Assembly (NCBI RefSeq): GCF_018129965.1
Contig: NZ_JAFCKW010000036.1
Coordinates: 1-54,807, forward strand
DNA length: 54,807 nucleotides
Direction: 5' to 3'
Origin: Bradyrhizobium diazoefficiens
GTDB taxonomy: Bacteria; Pseudomonadota; Alphaproteobacteria; Rhizobiales; Xanthobacteraceae
Shown here: piece after piece, positions 29,089 to 37,426 of the stretch
Numbering within the stretch: the stretch's first letter is position 1
Layout: each line of letters begins with the position of its first letter
The notes under the pieces: model-generated
What the model was told of the DNA's origin: nothing
What the model saw: only the letters and a program-made list of their open reading frames with translations
Databases searched by the model: none
Translations under genes and position numbers: made by a program

Positions 29089-29496
29089 ATGCGTTTACGA
29101 TTCTGCCTGGCGGGGCTCGCCCTGGTTCTCATGGGCAGCGCGGCTCACGCCGCCGAGGAATGCCCGGCCAAGTCCAATACGATGGACGACATCAAATCGA
29201 CCCTGGCCGCGGCGCCGAGTTGTGACCGCGCCATGACGCTGTTCGAGGCCTGCGCCTACGGCGCCAGTGGCGACGTTCAGTTCGGAGAGGTCGTCGAGAA
29301 GAAGTGCGAGGCGGATTTTCTCGGACAGCTGAAAATGCCGCAGAAGCTCGGCTATCAGCGCGAGTTGCGGGTCTGCGACCGGAAATACCGGAACAAGTCC
29401 GGCACCATGTATGTTTCGGCCACAGCCTTCTGCCGGGCGGAGGTCGCCCAGCGCTACTCGCGGCGCACGCTGAAGGCCGGCGGAGCCGGCCGTTAG
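29089..29496 (+). CDS. Small secreted cysteine-containing protein, unknown
   Basis: The 135-residue protein starts behind a good GGAGCGGAGG site with a Sec signal peptide (MRLRFCLAGLALVLMGSAAHAA). The mature part has six cysteines, which suggests disulfides in the periplasm, and ends in a basic stretch (RYSRRTLKAGG). I do not recognise the family. It lies on the opposite strand between pheS and rplT, convergent with rplT (15 bp between stops). The region 28956-29088 should contain promoters for both pheS and this gene. Confidence 0.78.
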   Translation: MRLRFCLAGLALVLMGSAAHAAEECPAKSNTMDDIKSTLAAAPSCDRAMTLFEACAYGASGDVQFGEVVEKKCEADFLGQLKMPQKLGYQRELRVCDRKYRNKSGTMYVSATAFCRAEVAQRYSRRTLKAGGAGR

Positions 29497-29511
29497 CGCG
29501 GCAAGCCAGGC

Positions 29512-29871
29512 TCAGGCGGCCAGCGCGGCCTTGGCCTTCTCGGCAATCGCCTGGAACGAGGCAGGCTCGTTGATCGCGAGATCCGACAGCACCTTGCGGT
29601 CGACGGTGATGCCCGACTTGGCGAGGCCGTCGATAAACCGGCTGTAGGTCAGGCCGAACGGACGGACGGCGGCGTTGAGACGCTGGATCCAGAGCGCGCG
29701 GAATGTCCGCTTCTTGCGCTTGCGATCGCGGAAGGCGTACTGCTGGGCCTTCTCCACGGCCGGCTTGGCGGCGCGGATGGTGTTCTTGCGGCGACCGTAG
29801 AAGCCCTTGGCGGCCTTGTAGACTTTCTTGTGCTTGGCGTGGGCGGTCACACCGCGTTTGACGCGAGACAT
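29512..29871 (-). CDS. rplT: 50S ribosomal protein L20
   Basis: L20 binds 23S rRNA early in large-subunit assembly. The N-terminal MSRVKRGVTAHAKHKKVYKAAKGFYGRR and the globular part with RDRKRKKRTFRALWIQRLNAA and YSRFIDGL are standard. It is 119 aa. It follows rpmI by 104 bp. In E. coli L20 represses the rpmI-rplT mRNA; a similar control is possible here, but infC is not in the same transcript. Confidence 0.98.
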   Translation of the reverse strand: MSRVKRGVTAHAKHKKVYKAAKGFYGRRKNTIRAAKPAVEKAQQYAFRDRKRKKRTFRALWIQRLNAAVRPFGLTYSRFIDGLAKSGITVDRKVLSDLAINEPASFQAIAEKAKAALAA

Positions 29872-29975
29872 GACAAAATCCTTCAGAGATGACTTGGTTG
29901 TTCGGATCGCCGCACGACGTGCGGCGCGGATGGCAGTGATCTTGGACGATCGATCCTGGACGATCGCGGACGCGA

Positions 29976-30176
29976 TCAGGCGTTCGGCAAGAAGTACTTC
30001 TTGACGTTGTCGCCGTCGGTCTTGAACAGCACGGCGGTGCCGCGGAGCTGACGGATCTGCTTCTTCGTCCGCTTGATCATGCCGTGACGCTTGCCGCGAT
30101 GGGCGAACATCACTTTGCCGGTGGCAGTCACCTTGAAGCGCTTTTTAGCGCCCGATTTGGTCTTCAGCTTGGGCAT
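29976..30176 (-). CDS. rpmI: 50S ribosomal protein L35
   Basis: The 66-residue protein begins MPKLKTKSGAKKRFKVTATGKV and ends in KKYFLPNA, with many basic residues as expected for L35. It is the first gene of the rpmI-rplT unit. GGAGAG lies upstream of the start. In contrast to most bacteria, infC does not directly precede it: a plus-strand gene at 30451-30855 lies between them, so rpmI must have its own promoter in 30177-30450. Confidence 0.98.
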   Translation of the reverse strand: MPKLKTKSGAKKRFKVTATGKVMFAHRGKRHGMIKRTKKQIRQLRGTAVLFKTDGDNVKKYFLPNA

Positions 30177-30450
30177 TTGGCTCTCCTAATGGCCAACGAA
30201 ATCCGCCCGCGAAGGCGGTGTGGCCGTCAAAATGCTCGTTAGAGCGTTGATTGTGCTCAGGTTTCTACGAACAAGCGTGAAACCCGCACGAAACACCGCC
30301 ACGGCAGCCCTTAATCAGCCGGGCGATGAAGGTCGGGCTTATGACAGAGAACGGGCGAATTGGCAACGATGAACCGGTAGAACATGGCGGGCGACTATTC
30401 GGAATTGCTACCATCATTGTCCAAGTCGCGTCGCCAGAAGCAGGACCAAA

Positions 30451-30855
30451 ATGGCCCATTTCCCGCAGTCGATTTCATTTTTCGTCGCTTTTGGCCGCCC
30501 CCGTCGTCTGGGGCTGCTTTTCTTGCTTGCAGCTGCCGCGTTGCCATCGACCGCGGATGCCCGCGGCGGTGGTTATGACGGCATCTGGAATGTCACGTTC
30601 GCCACCACAAGGGGCAATTGCAGCTCCGGTTACAGCGTCCCCTTCACAGTGACCGGCAGCCGGGTGTCGTCGGCCGGCGGCGGCCGGGTCTCGGGTACGG
30701 TCAATCGTGCGGGCGCCGTCGCCGTTCAGGTCTCCGTCGGCGCCTCCCGGGCGAGCGGCGGTGGCCGGCTCGCGGGGACGGTCGGCACCGGCTCCTGGCG
30801 CGGCATTATCTCCGGCGACCAGTGCAGCGGCACCTGGCAGGCGACAAGGAGCTGA
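30451..30855 (+). CDS. Small secreted Gly/Ser-rich protein, unknown
   Basis: The 134-residue protein has an N-terminal hydrophobic signal (LGLLFLLAAAALPSTADA, cleavage near residue 37), so it is probably exported. The mature part is rich in Gly, Ser and Val with a YDGIWNVTFATTRGNC start and a GSWRGIISGDQCSGTWQATRS end, suggesting a small beta barrel with a disulfide. Such proteins are common and unnamed in Bradyrhizobium. It splits infC from rpmI-rplT and faces the infC terminator. The preceding 30177-30450 stretch contains no other gene. Confidence 0.7.
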   Translation: MAHFPQSISFFVAFGRPRRLGLLFLLAAAALPSTADARGGGYDGIWNVTFATTRGNCSSGYSVPFTVTGSRVSSAGGGRVSGTVNRAGAVAVQVSVGASRASGGGRLAGTVGTGSWRGIISGDQCSGTWQATRS

Positions 30856-30935
30856 GATCGTCATCGTGCAGACGATGCGCTCCCTTCCCCGCAAGCGGTA
30901 GAGGGTGCAGCAGCTCTCGCGGCAACACCTCGGCC

Positions 30936-30973
30936 AAAACAAAACGGCCCGCCGGAGATCCGGACGGGCCGTT
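30936..30973 (-). terminator. Rho-independent terminator of infC
   Basis: On the minus strand AACGGCCCG and CGGGCCGTT form a 9-bp stem (30943-30951 with 30965-30973), with a small inner CCGG/CCGG helix, followed by TTTTGTTTTGG. It lies 27 bp beyond the infC stop. It may also end the convergent gene at 30451 by its plus-strand hairpin. Confidence 0.85.
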
Positions 30974-30999
30974 GAATCCTCAAGCCTGAAGGGGCGGCG

Positions 31000-31539
31000 T
31001 CAGCGCGGTGCGAGCACCATGACGACCTGACGGCCTTCGAACCGCGCGTCCTGCTCGACCTTGGCGAGCTCGGCAACGTCGGTCTTGATCTTGTCGAGCA
31101 GCTTGGTGCCGATCTCCTGGTGCGCCATTTCGCGGCCGCGGTAGCGCAGCGTGATCTTGACCTTGTCGCCCTCTTCGAAGAAGCGCTGCATCGCACGCAT
31201 CTTCACTTCGTAATCATGGTCGTCGATCATCGGGCGGAGCTTGATCTCCTTGATCTCGACGATCTTCTGCCGCTTGCGGGCTTCGGCTGCTTTTTTCTGG
31301 GCGGAATACTTGTACTTCCCGTAGTCCATGATCTTGCAGACGGGAGGACTGACGTTCGGCGAAATCTCGACCAGATCCATGCCGGCTTCCTGAGCCATGC
31401 GGATGGCCATGACCGTCTCGACCGTGCCTTTGTTGTCACCGGTCTGATCGATCAGCTGGATCTGCGCATTGCGAATATCATCATTGATGCGCGGCCCGTC
31501 TTTGCTGGCAACGGGCGGGGCTTTATTGGGACGGCGAAT
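31000..31539 (-). CDS. infC: Translation initiation factor IF-3 (ATT start codon)
   Basis: IF-3 prevents 50S joining and checks the start codon and initiator tRNA. The N-domain (RRPNKAPPVASKDGPRINDDIRN...), linker KYKYSAQKKAAEARKRQ and C-domain (EIKLRPMIDDHDYEVKMRAMQRFFEEGDKVKITLRYRGREMAHQ) are complete. The family N-terminus falls on an ATT codon at 31539, eight bases after GGAG, and this gives the normal 179 residues; an ATG 66 bp upstream would add a foreign peptide. AUU starts are the known basis of IF-3 autoregulation in E. coli. A terminator follows. Confidence 0.95.
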   Translation of the reverse strand: MRRPNKAPPVASKDGPRINDDIRNAQIQLIDQTGDNKGTVETVMAIRMAQEAGMDLVEISPNVSPPVCKIMDYGKYKYSAQKKAAEARKRQKIVEIKEIKLRPMIDDHDYEVKMRAMQRFFEEGDKVKITLRYRGREMAHQEIGTKLLDKIKTDVAELAKVEQDARFEGRQVVMVLAPR

Positions 31540-31783
31540 GGGTGGTTCTCCAAAGTTGTGAAAGAGGCAGGCACTGTGCAGGAAGATAGGTTTGCCGGCA
31601 AGCAATTCGCTCGGGCGGGGGGCGAAAAAGCCTCAAATGCGAGGCATTTCGGTCACGCCCATCGGCACGCTGACGGACATAGACACCTTGCATCTGTTCC
31701 GCAAGCGTCCCAAAGGGCCAATCCGGACCGCGCTGCCGAACCCGCCCGGACAGTTGAAACCGCACAGCCGGAGTAAACGTTCC

Positions 31784-32584
31784 ATGACCGATGCCATTCC
31801 CGATGCCGCGCCCGACTTCATCGATGTGGGCGTGGGCCCGTCTTCGCGCAGGATCGCGGTGCGCCGCCGTCCCGGACAGGGGCCTGGCCTGGTCTGGCTG
31901 GGCGGCTTCAAGTCGGACATGCAGGGTGGCAAGGCCGTGGCGCTGGACGCCTGGGCCAAAGACCATGGCCGCGCCGTGGTCCGGTTCGACTATTCCGGCC
32001 ACGGCGAATCCGGCGGCGATTTCGCCGACGGAACCATTGGGCGCTGGCTCGAGGACAGCATCGCCGTGGTCGAGCGCTTTTGCCAGGGCCCCCAGATCCT
32101 GATCGGCTCCTCCATGGGTGGCTGGATGGCGCTGCTGCTCGCCCGCGAAATCAGGAAGCGGCAAGAAAAACACCAAGCCAAGACGTCGCTGGCGGGGCTC
32201 GTGCTGATCGCGCCGGCGCCCGACTTCACCGAAGAGCTGATGTGGAAGAATTTTTCGCCTGAGGTGAAGAGAGAGATCGAGACCAAGGGCTTCTGGCTGC
32301 GGCCGTCGGACTATGGCGACGGCTCGCCCTACCCGATCACGCGCAACCTGATCGAGGAGGGGCGCAACCATCTCGTGCTTGGCAGCGCCATCGATCTCGG
32401 CTGTCCCGTCCGCATCCTGCAGGGCGCGCAGGACCCGGATGTGCCCTGGCAGTACGCCTTCGCGCTGACCCACCGCCTGCCCGCCGACGATGTCGTGCTG
32501 ACCATGATCCAGGACGGCGATCACCGCCTCTCCCGCCCGCAGGACATCGCGCGCATTCTTGCCGCCGTGGCCGAGATCGGGTGA
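31784..32584 (+). CDS. Alpha/beta hydrolase
   Basis: The 266-residue protein has the alpha/beta-hydrolase fold: VWLGGFKSDM (oxyanion region), VRFDYSGHGESGG, and the nucleophile elbow IGSSMGGWMALLL with Ser between two Gly-rich turns. The acid is probably the Asp in LQGAQDPDVPW and the base the His in QDGDHRLSRPQD. These are typical of palmitoyl-thioesterase ABHD10-like proteins, but the substrate is not known. ATG at 31784 follows GGAG by ten bases. It is divergent from infC. Confidence 0.88.
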   Translation: MTDAIPDAAPDFIDVGVGPSSRRIAVRRRPGQGPGLVWLGGFKSDMQGGKAVALDAWAKDHGRAVVRFDYSGHGESGGDFADGTIGRWLEDSIAVVERFCQGPQILIGSSMGGWMALLLAREIRKRQEKHQAKTSLAGLVLIAPAPDFTEELMWKNFSPEVKREIETKGFWLRPSDYGDGSPYPITRNLIEEGRNHLVLGSAIDLGCPVRILQGAQDPDVPWQYAFALTHRLPADDVVLTMIQDGDHRLSRPQDIARILAAVAEIG

Positions 32585-32593
32585 CCTTTCTTC

Positions 32594-32732
32594 CTTCCCC
32601 CCTTGTGGGGGAAGGTGGCGCGAAGCGCCGGATGAGGGGTATCTATCGGCACGGCGTGTTCGGAGACATACCCCTCACCCAAGTGAGCTCGTGTCTACCG
32701 GTCGCGCTGCCCTCTCCCACAAGGGGAGAGGG
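32594..32732. repeat. Paired G/C hairpins bracketing a 95-bp spacer
   Basis: CTTCCCCCC-ttg-TGGGGGAAG at 32594-32614 and CCCTCTCCC-acaa-GGGGAGAGGG at 32710-32732 flank a spacer with internal ATACCCCTCACC / GATGAGGGGTAT complementarity. It begins 9 bp after the hydrolase stop. Confidence 0.7.
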
Positions 32733-32761
32733 CACAACAAGAAACACCGGGAGAAACGCCG

Positions 32762-33229
32762 ATGTCCGCCATTGCCATGCTGCGCGCCTTCTGCGACGCC
32801 GTTGAGCAGCGCAACGGCAGAGCCTTTGCCGAACTGTTCACCGAAGATGGCGTCTATCACGACGTCTTCTACGGCGCCTTCGAAGGCCGCGACAAGATCG
32901 CGGCGATGGTCGACGACTGGTTCTATCGCACGGCGACCGATTTCCGCTGGGACATGCATGACCCCGTCACCGACGGCACCACGCTCTATGCGCGCTACAC
33001 CTTCAGCTACAAATCAACCCTGTCGGAAGCGGGCGGCGCGCGGGCGATGTTCGAGGGCGTCGCGATCATGACGCTGAAGGACGGCAAGATCGCCTGCTAT
33101 CACGAGGTCGCCAACACGGCGCCGGCGTTCGTCGATCTGAAGTTCGCGCCCGCGCGAATTGCCAGGATCGTCGGCAAGCAGGGCGCAGAGCTGAAGGCAC
33201 GGCCCGAGATGAAGCGTCATCTCGTTTAA
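32762..33229 (+). CDS. NTF2-like (SnoaL-type) protein
   Basis: The 155-residue protein fits the nuclear transport factor 2 / SnoaL fold: an N-terminal helix (MLRAFCDAVEQRNGRAFAELFTEDGVYHDVFYGAFEGRDKIAAMV) and beta strands (TLYARYTFSYKS, FEGVAIMTLKDGKIACYHEVAN). Members include isomerases and polyketide cyclases; no substrate can be given here. It is followed 2 bp after the stop by copy 3 of the 80-bp palindrome. It is convergent with the thioesterase gene. Confidence 0.85.
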   Translation: MSAIAMLRAFCDAVEQRNGRAFAELFTEDGVYHDVFYGAFEGRDKIAAMVDDWFYRTATDFRWDMHDPVTDGTTLYARYTFSYKSTLSEAGGARAMFEGVAIMTLKDGKIACYHEVANTAPAFVDLKFAPARIARIVGKQGAELKARPEMKRHLV

Positions 33230-33231
33230 TT

Positions 33232-33311
33232 GTCATTCCGGGGCGATGCGAAGCATCGAACCCGGAATCTCGAGATTCCGGGTCTGGCCCTTCGGACCAT
33301 CCCGGAATGAC
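33232..33311. repeat. 80-bp three-armed palindromic element, copy 3
   Basis: It has the same orientation as copy 1, with perfect GATGC-gaa-GCATC and central arms; the third arm (TGGCCC-ttc-GGACCA) has one mismatch. It begins 2 bp after one stop codon and ends 6 bp before the opposing one. Confidence 0.92.
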
Positions 33312-33317
33312 AGCCGC

Positions 33318-34115
33318 CTACGGCGACGCCGGCTTCGCGATCGGCTTGCGCTGCGCCAGCGCTGCGACGGTGGCGGTGCCGATCGGGCCCACTTCGTCAT
33401 AGAGCCAGCATTCGCCGATCGCGACGCCGTCGGTAGCCTGGTGATTCACCACGTCGAAGCCGATCCAGTTCGTCACCGGCAAGCGGTGCAGATAGATCGT
33501 GACGTCGCTGTTGATGTAGCCGAGACCCTTGTCCCCGGCGTTCGCAAACGGGCTCGCGAAATCGGCGCCGACCGCGACATGCACGAACGGCGTCATCGGC
33601 ACGCCCCCCACCAGCTCGCGCACCTCGCTCATCCAGAGCCGCCGCGGACCGAGCGAGCCCATGTGGCCGACGATCGGCCGCGTCGTCCATTTGCCGTTCA
33701 TGCCGAGCCTGGGATCGGTCGGCTTGGGAATGTCGGCAGGCTTCGGCACGTCCCAGTTGGGCGGTGTCCAGACATTGCCGTCGGGATTTTGCGTCCGCCG
33801 CAACAACTGACACGAGGCGCGCGCCATGCTGATGCCGCCGGACAGGAGCTCCGCCTCGACCACGCGGATACGCAGCCCGTCGCGCACGAGGCGCGTCGTC
33901 ACGTCGATCGGCTTGTCGATGGTCGGCAGCCGGAACATGTCGACGGTGAGCCGCGCCGGCACGAATTCAGGCCCGGAATGGCGCTCCTCGATCGCAAAGC
34001 CGAGCAGGCCGACGATGACGCGTCCGTGCAGCGAATTCGGATCCCACGGGCCGTTGGCGACTTCCGTCGGATGGAATGTATCGCCGTCGCGGGTGAAGAA
34101 GGGAAGGTTTGTCAT
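33318..34115 (-). CDS. Acyl-CoA thioesterase-like double-hotdog protein
   Basis: The 265-residue protein resembles thioesterase-family (TesB-like, 4HBT_3) proteins: LHGRVIVGLLGFAIEER in the first hotdog repeat, ARLTVDMFRLPTI, and YINSDVTIYLHRLPVTNWIGFDVVNHQATDGVAIGECWLYDEVGPIGTATV in the second. It should hydrolyse an acyl-CoA, but chain length and pathway are unknown. The ATG at 34115 is chosen, since the longer frame upstream has no clear ribosome-binding site. It is convergent with the NTF2-like gene. Confidence 0.82.
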   Translation of the reverse strand: MTNLPFFTRDGDTFHPTEVANGPWDPNSLHGRVIVGLLGFAIEERHSGPEFVPARLTVDMFRLPTIDKPIDVTTRLVRDGLRIRVVEAELLSGGISMARASCQLLRRTQNPDGNVWTPPNWDVPKPADIPKPTDPRLGMNGKWTTRPIVGHMGSLGPRRLWMSEVRELVGGVPMTPFVHVAVGADFASPFANAGDKGLGYINSDVTIYLHRLPVTNWIGFDVVNHQATDGVAIGECWLYDEVGPIGTATVAALAQRKPIAKPASP

Positions 34116-34208
34116 GGCGCGCGACTTTGCGGGAAGCTGCGGGGAAATCAAGGGAGGGTGTCCTAGAAGTGAGGGTTAGGAGTGCAAAGCTCTCGCCTCA
34201 ACAACAGG

Positions 34209-34310
34209 TGTCATCGCCCGCGAAGGCGGGCGATCCAGTACTCCGTGACGGCTGTGGTTCAGTCGAGAGGCCGTGGCGTTCTGGATTCCCCGCCTTCGCG
34301 GGGCATGACA
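34209..34310. repeat. Palindromic element downstream of queG
   Basis: TGTCATCGCCCGCGAAGGCG at the left pairs with CGCCTTCGCGGGGCATGACA at the right with one central difference. It ends 8 bp beyond the queG stop. The 34116-34318 gap has nothing else. Confidence 0.8.
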
Positions 34311-34318
34311 GCGGTCGG

Positions 34319-35467
34319 TCAGGATGCAGCCTGCCATTCCTCGCGCACGCTGTTGTCTTGCTCTGTGCTCATCGCAGCAATCTTCACCGCCACGAATTCA
34401 TCCCGCGGTACCAACTGCCCCAGCGCCCATATCGCGGCGCCGCGCACCAGCGGACTCGCATCATCCAGCAAGCGCCGCGCCTCCTCCGCCAGCGCCACAT
34501 CGCCCGAGTTGCCGATCGCGATCAACACGTTGCGCAGGAACCGGTCGCGGCCGATGCGCTTCACCGGCGACTTCGTGAACAGCGCGCGAAACGCAGCATC
34601 ATCCAGCCGTGCGAGGTCGGCCAGGCCGGGCGCGCGCAATTCGTCGCGCGCGGCGAGCTTCGCCTCGCGGCCCTCCTGCGCGAACTTGTTCCAGGGACAT
34701 GCCGCAAGACAATCGTCGCAGCCATAGATGCGGTTGCCGATCGCCTTACGAAAATCGCGCGGGATCGGTCCCTTGTTCTCGATGGTGAGATACGAGATGC
34801 AACGCCGCGCATCGAGCTTGTAGGGCGCGGGGAACGCCGACGTCGGGCAGATGTCGAGGCAGGCTTGGCACGAGCCGCAATGATCGGTCTCGGCGGTGTC
34901 GCGCGACAGGTCGATCGTGGTGTAGATCGCGCCGAGAAACAGCCACGAGCCGAATTCGCGCGAGACGAGATTGGTGTGCTTGCCCTGCCAGCCCAGACCT
35001 GCAGTCTGCGCCAGCGGCTTCTCCATCACCGCGGCGGTGTCGACGAACACTTTCACCTCGCAAGGCTCCAGCTCACGAGACGCAGCCGCGACCAGCCAGC
35101 GCGCCAGCGCCTTCAGGCGCTTCTTGATGACGTCGTGATAGTCGTCGCCCTGCGCGTAGACCGAGATCGCCGCGCGCGTGCGCTGCTTCAGGATCGCGAG
35201 TGGATCCTGGTCGGGGCCGTAATTGACGCCGAGCATGATCACGCTGCGCACGTCGGCCCACAGGCCGCGCGGATCGATGCGGCGCTCCGGCTGCGCGGCC
35301 AGCCAGTCCATGTCGCCGTGGCCTCCGGACGCGATGAACTCGAGAAAATGCTGGCCGGCGCGTTCGATCGTGCCGGGCGCTGTGATGCCGATGCAGTCGA
35401 AGCCGAGCGCGCGCGCTTCCTGCGCGAGCGCGGTGCGAAGCTCATCGATGTCGAAGTTGGATTTCAT
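34319..35467 (-). CDS. queG: Epoxyqueuosine reductase QueG
   Basis: QueG is a cobalamin- and iron-sulfur-dependent enzyme that makes the last step of queuosine in tRNA. Two 4Fe-4S clusters are shown by C197-x2-C200-x2-C203-x3-C207 with C223, and C250-x2-C253-x3-C257 with P258. The probable proton donor D143 is in KVFVDTAAVMEKP. A C-terminal HEAT-like repeat (about 330-365, LLDDASPLVRGAAIWALGQL) is also typical. ATG at 35467 gives 382 residues. It follows the GST gene with one palindromic element between them, a pairing common in rhizobia. Confidence 0.96.
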   Translation of the reverse strand: MKSNFDIDELRTALAQEARALGFDCIGITAPGTIERAGQHFLEFIASGGHGDMDWLAAQPERRIDPRGLWADVRSVIMLGVNYGPDQDPLAILKQRTRAAISVYAQGDDYHDVIKKRLKALARWLVAAASRELEPCEVKVFVDTAAVMEKPLAQTAGLGWQGKHTNLVSREFGSWLFLGAIYTTIDLSRDTAETDHCGSCQACLDICPTSAFPAPYKLDARRCISYLTIENKGPIPRDFRKAIGNRIYGCDDCLAACPWNKFAQEGREAKLAARDELRAPGLADLARLDDAAFRALFTKSPVKRIGRDRFLRNVLIAIGNSGDVALAEEARRLLDDASPLVRGAAIWALGQLVPRDEFVAVKIAAMSTEQDNSVREEWQAAS

Positions 35468-35485
35468 CGCCGATGCATCCACACT

Positions 35486-35581
35486 CGTCATGGCCGGGCT
35501 TGTCCCGGCCATCCACGTTCTTGTGTAGCATTCACGAAAAAAGAAAGAACTTGGATGCCCGGGACAAGCCCGGGCATGACG
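35486..35581. repeat. Palindromic element, family with 48171 and 50135
   Basis: CGTCATGGCCGGGCTTGTCC on the left pairs with GGACAAGCCCGGGCATGACG on the right, with one base differing. A hairpin GGCCGGG/CCCGGCC lies in the left arm. It ends 7 bp beyond the GST stop. Confidence 0.88.
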
Positions 35582-35588
35582 TTCACCA

Positions 35589-36281
35589 TCAGAAATCCAG
35601 GTCCACATAGGTCCGCGACGCCGGCACGCCGGCCAGCCATTCGCTCAGCAGCGGGCGGAATGACGGGCGGGACTTCACCCGCGCGTACCACGCCTTTGCC
35701 GCGTCGTCCTCGCTCCATGGCACGTCGCCCAGATAGTCGATCGCCGAGAGATGCGCCGCGGCGGCGAGGTCCGCGTAAGTCAGCCGGTCGCCGGCGAGAA
35801 AATTACGCGTCTGCGCCAGCCAGCCGATATAGGCCAGATGATAGCGCACATTGGCCTTGGCCGCGCGCATCACGTCGGCCGAGGGTGCGCCGCCGCCATT
35901 GTCCTCGCTCATGAAGCGCTTGTAGATCCGCTCGGTGACGAGCGGATGCGAGACTTCCTCGAAGAATTTCTCGTTGAACCAGGCCATCAGCCGGCGCACC
36001 TCGACGCGCTCGGCGATGCTGTCCGGCATCAGGCGCTTTGGTCCCATCTCGGCGCCATAGGCCTCGTCGACATATTCGGCGATGATGGCCGCGCCCGGGA
36101 TCGGCGGCTGCTCCTCGTCCAGCAGGACCGGCGTCGTCCCCGCCGCATTGAGCAGCAGAAACGCCTCGCGCCGCTCCCAGCTGCGCTCTTCGACCAGCCG
36201 AAGCTCGAGTCCGTATTCCCCCGCGACAAGGCGGATGAAACGCGAATGCGGACAGAACGGATGATGAAACAGCGTGAACAT
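35589..36281 (-). CDS. Glutathione S-transferase family protein
   Basis: The 230-residue protein has an N-terminal thioredoxin-like GST domain (FTLFHHPFCPHSRFIRLVAGEYGLELRLVEE, with the TTPVLLDEEQPPIPGAAIIAEYVDE glutathione-binding segment) and an all-helical C-domain with GDRLTYADLAAAAHLSAIDYL. A CPHS motif is present at the active-site turn, so a cysteine-type (omega/beta-like) GST is possible. The substrate is not known. It precedes queG on the same strand. Confidence 0.92.
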   Translation of the reverse strand: MFTLFHHPFCPHSRFIRLVAGEYGLELRLVEERSWERREAFLLLNAAGTTPVLLDEEQPPIPGAAIIAEYVDEAYGAEMGPKRLMPDSIAERVEVRRLMAWFNEKFFEEVSHPLVTERIYKRFMSEDNGGGAPSADVMRAAKANVRYHLAYIGWLAQTRNFLAGDRLTYADLAAAAHLSAIDYLGDVPWSEDDAAKAWYARVKSRPSFRPLLSEWLAGVPASRTYVDLDF

Positions 36282-36450
36282 GAAGCCTTTGACTATGTGA
36301 TGGTGCTTAAGATTCCATCAATGTTTGTGCGGCGCCACACTAGCCCTTCAAAACCCCGAAGCAAGGGCGTGATGCCGCATTTTGCGATTGCAGCAAACAG
36401 GCGAATAGGCGAGAAGAACCCCGCTTTTCCAGCGGAAATGGACCGTAAAT

Positions 36451-37257
36451 ATGTCAGATGCAATACGGGCAGTGATCCTCGGCATCATCGAGGGTGTGAC
36501 CGAGTTCCTTCCCGTGTCCTCGACCGGCCACCTGTTGCTTGCGGAGCGTTTCTTCCATCTCGGCGAAGGCGCTTTCTGGGATTCGTTTACGGTTCTGATC
36601 CAGCTCGGCGCGATCCTTGCGATCGTCGTGCTGTACTTCAAGAAATTGTGGGACGTCGCGATCGGCATGTTCAGCGGCGACGCCGATGCGCGCCGCTTCG
36701 TGATCGGCGTGCTGGTGGCGTTCCTGCCTGCGGTCGTCGTCGGCCTCGCCGCCGGCAAATACATCAAGAGCCTGCTGTTCAATCCGTGGGTCGTCTGTTT
36801 CTCGCTGATCGTCGGCGGCGCCATCCTGCTGTGGGTCGACCGGCTCGATCTCAAGGCGCGCGAGCACGACGCCACCCGCTTTCCGCTGCTGATGTATCTC
36901 TACATCGGCATTGCCCAGTGCATCGCGATGATCCCGGGCGTCTCGCGCTCGGGCGCAACCATCGTCTCGGCCATGCTGCTCGGCGCCGACAAGCGCGCCG
37001 CGGCGGAGTTCTCGTTCTTCCTCGCGATCCCGACCATGATCGGCGCGTTCGCCTACGACTTCTACAAGAACCGCTCCGAGATGACGATGGACCACATGGG
37101 CATCGTCGCGATCGGCTTCGTGGTGTCGTTCATCACCGCGATCATCGTGGTCAAGACGTTCCTGACCTACGTCACCCGCCACGGCTTCGTGGTGTTCGCC
37201 TGGTGGCGCGTCATCGTCGGCACGCTCGGCCTGATCGCGCTGGCGCTGGGGCGTTAA
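36451..37257 (+). CDS. uppP: Undecaprenyl-diphosphatase UppP (BacA)
   Basis: UppP dephosphorylates undecaprenyl pyrophosphate at the inner membrane, recycling the carrier lipid of peptidoglycan. The two active-site motifs are E14-G-V-T-E-F-L-P-V-S-S-T-G-H27 and IPGVSRSGATI (about residues 165-175). About eight hydrophobic segments are seen. The 268-residue length is normal. A terminator-like hairpin lies 6 bp after the stop. The gap 36282-36450 should hold its promoter and that of the divergent GST gene. Confidence 0.97.
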   Translation: MSDAIRAVILGIIEGVTEFLPVSSTGHLLLAERFFHLGEGAFWDSFTVLIQLGAILAIVVLYFKKLWDVAIGMFSGDADARRFVIGVLVAFLPAVVVGLAAGKYIKSLLFNPWVVCFSLIVGGAILLWVDRLDLKAREHDATRFPLLMYLYIGIAQCIAMIPGVSRSGATIVSAMLLGADKRAAAEFSFFLAIPTMIGAFAYDFYKNRSEMTMDHMGIVAIGFVVSFITAIIVVKTFLTYVTRHGFVVFAWWRVIVGTLGLIALALGR

Positions 37258-37263
37258 TTTCTC

Positions 37264-37293
37264 CAAGACGCGTACCACTGACGACGCGTCTTG
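37264..37293 (+). terminator. Candidate terminator hairpin after uppP
   Basis: CAAGACGCGT at 37264-37273 and ACGCGTCTTG at 37284-37293 form a perfect 10-bp stem with a 10-base loop, followed by ATGTTTGT. The U run is weak. A second G/C hairpin of the CCCTCGCCCGC type lies at about 37349-37373. Confidence 0.55.
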
Positions 37294-37426
37294 ATGTTTG
37301 TCATCGGGACGTTGAAGTTCTCAGGTGCCGCCGCAATGACGGTGCGCCCCCTCGCCCGCTTGCGGGAGAGGGTGTCTCCACGGAAAGACTCCCAGCGGAG
37401 AAAGCCCTGATCCGTCGCCGCGGAGG

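Noticed and set aside
31540..31605. Upstream ATG start for infC at 31605
   Set aside because: It would add 22 residues unlike any IF-3 N-terminus; the ATT at 31539 has better spacing and gives the standard length.
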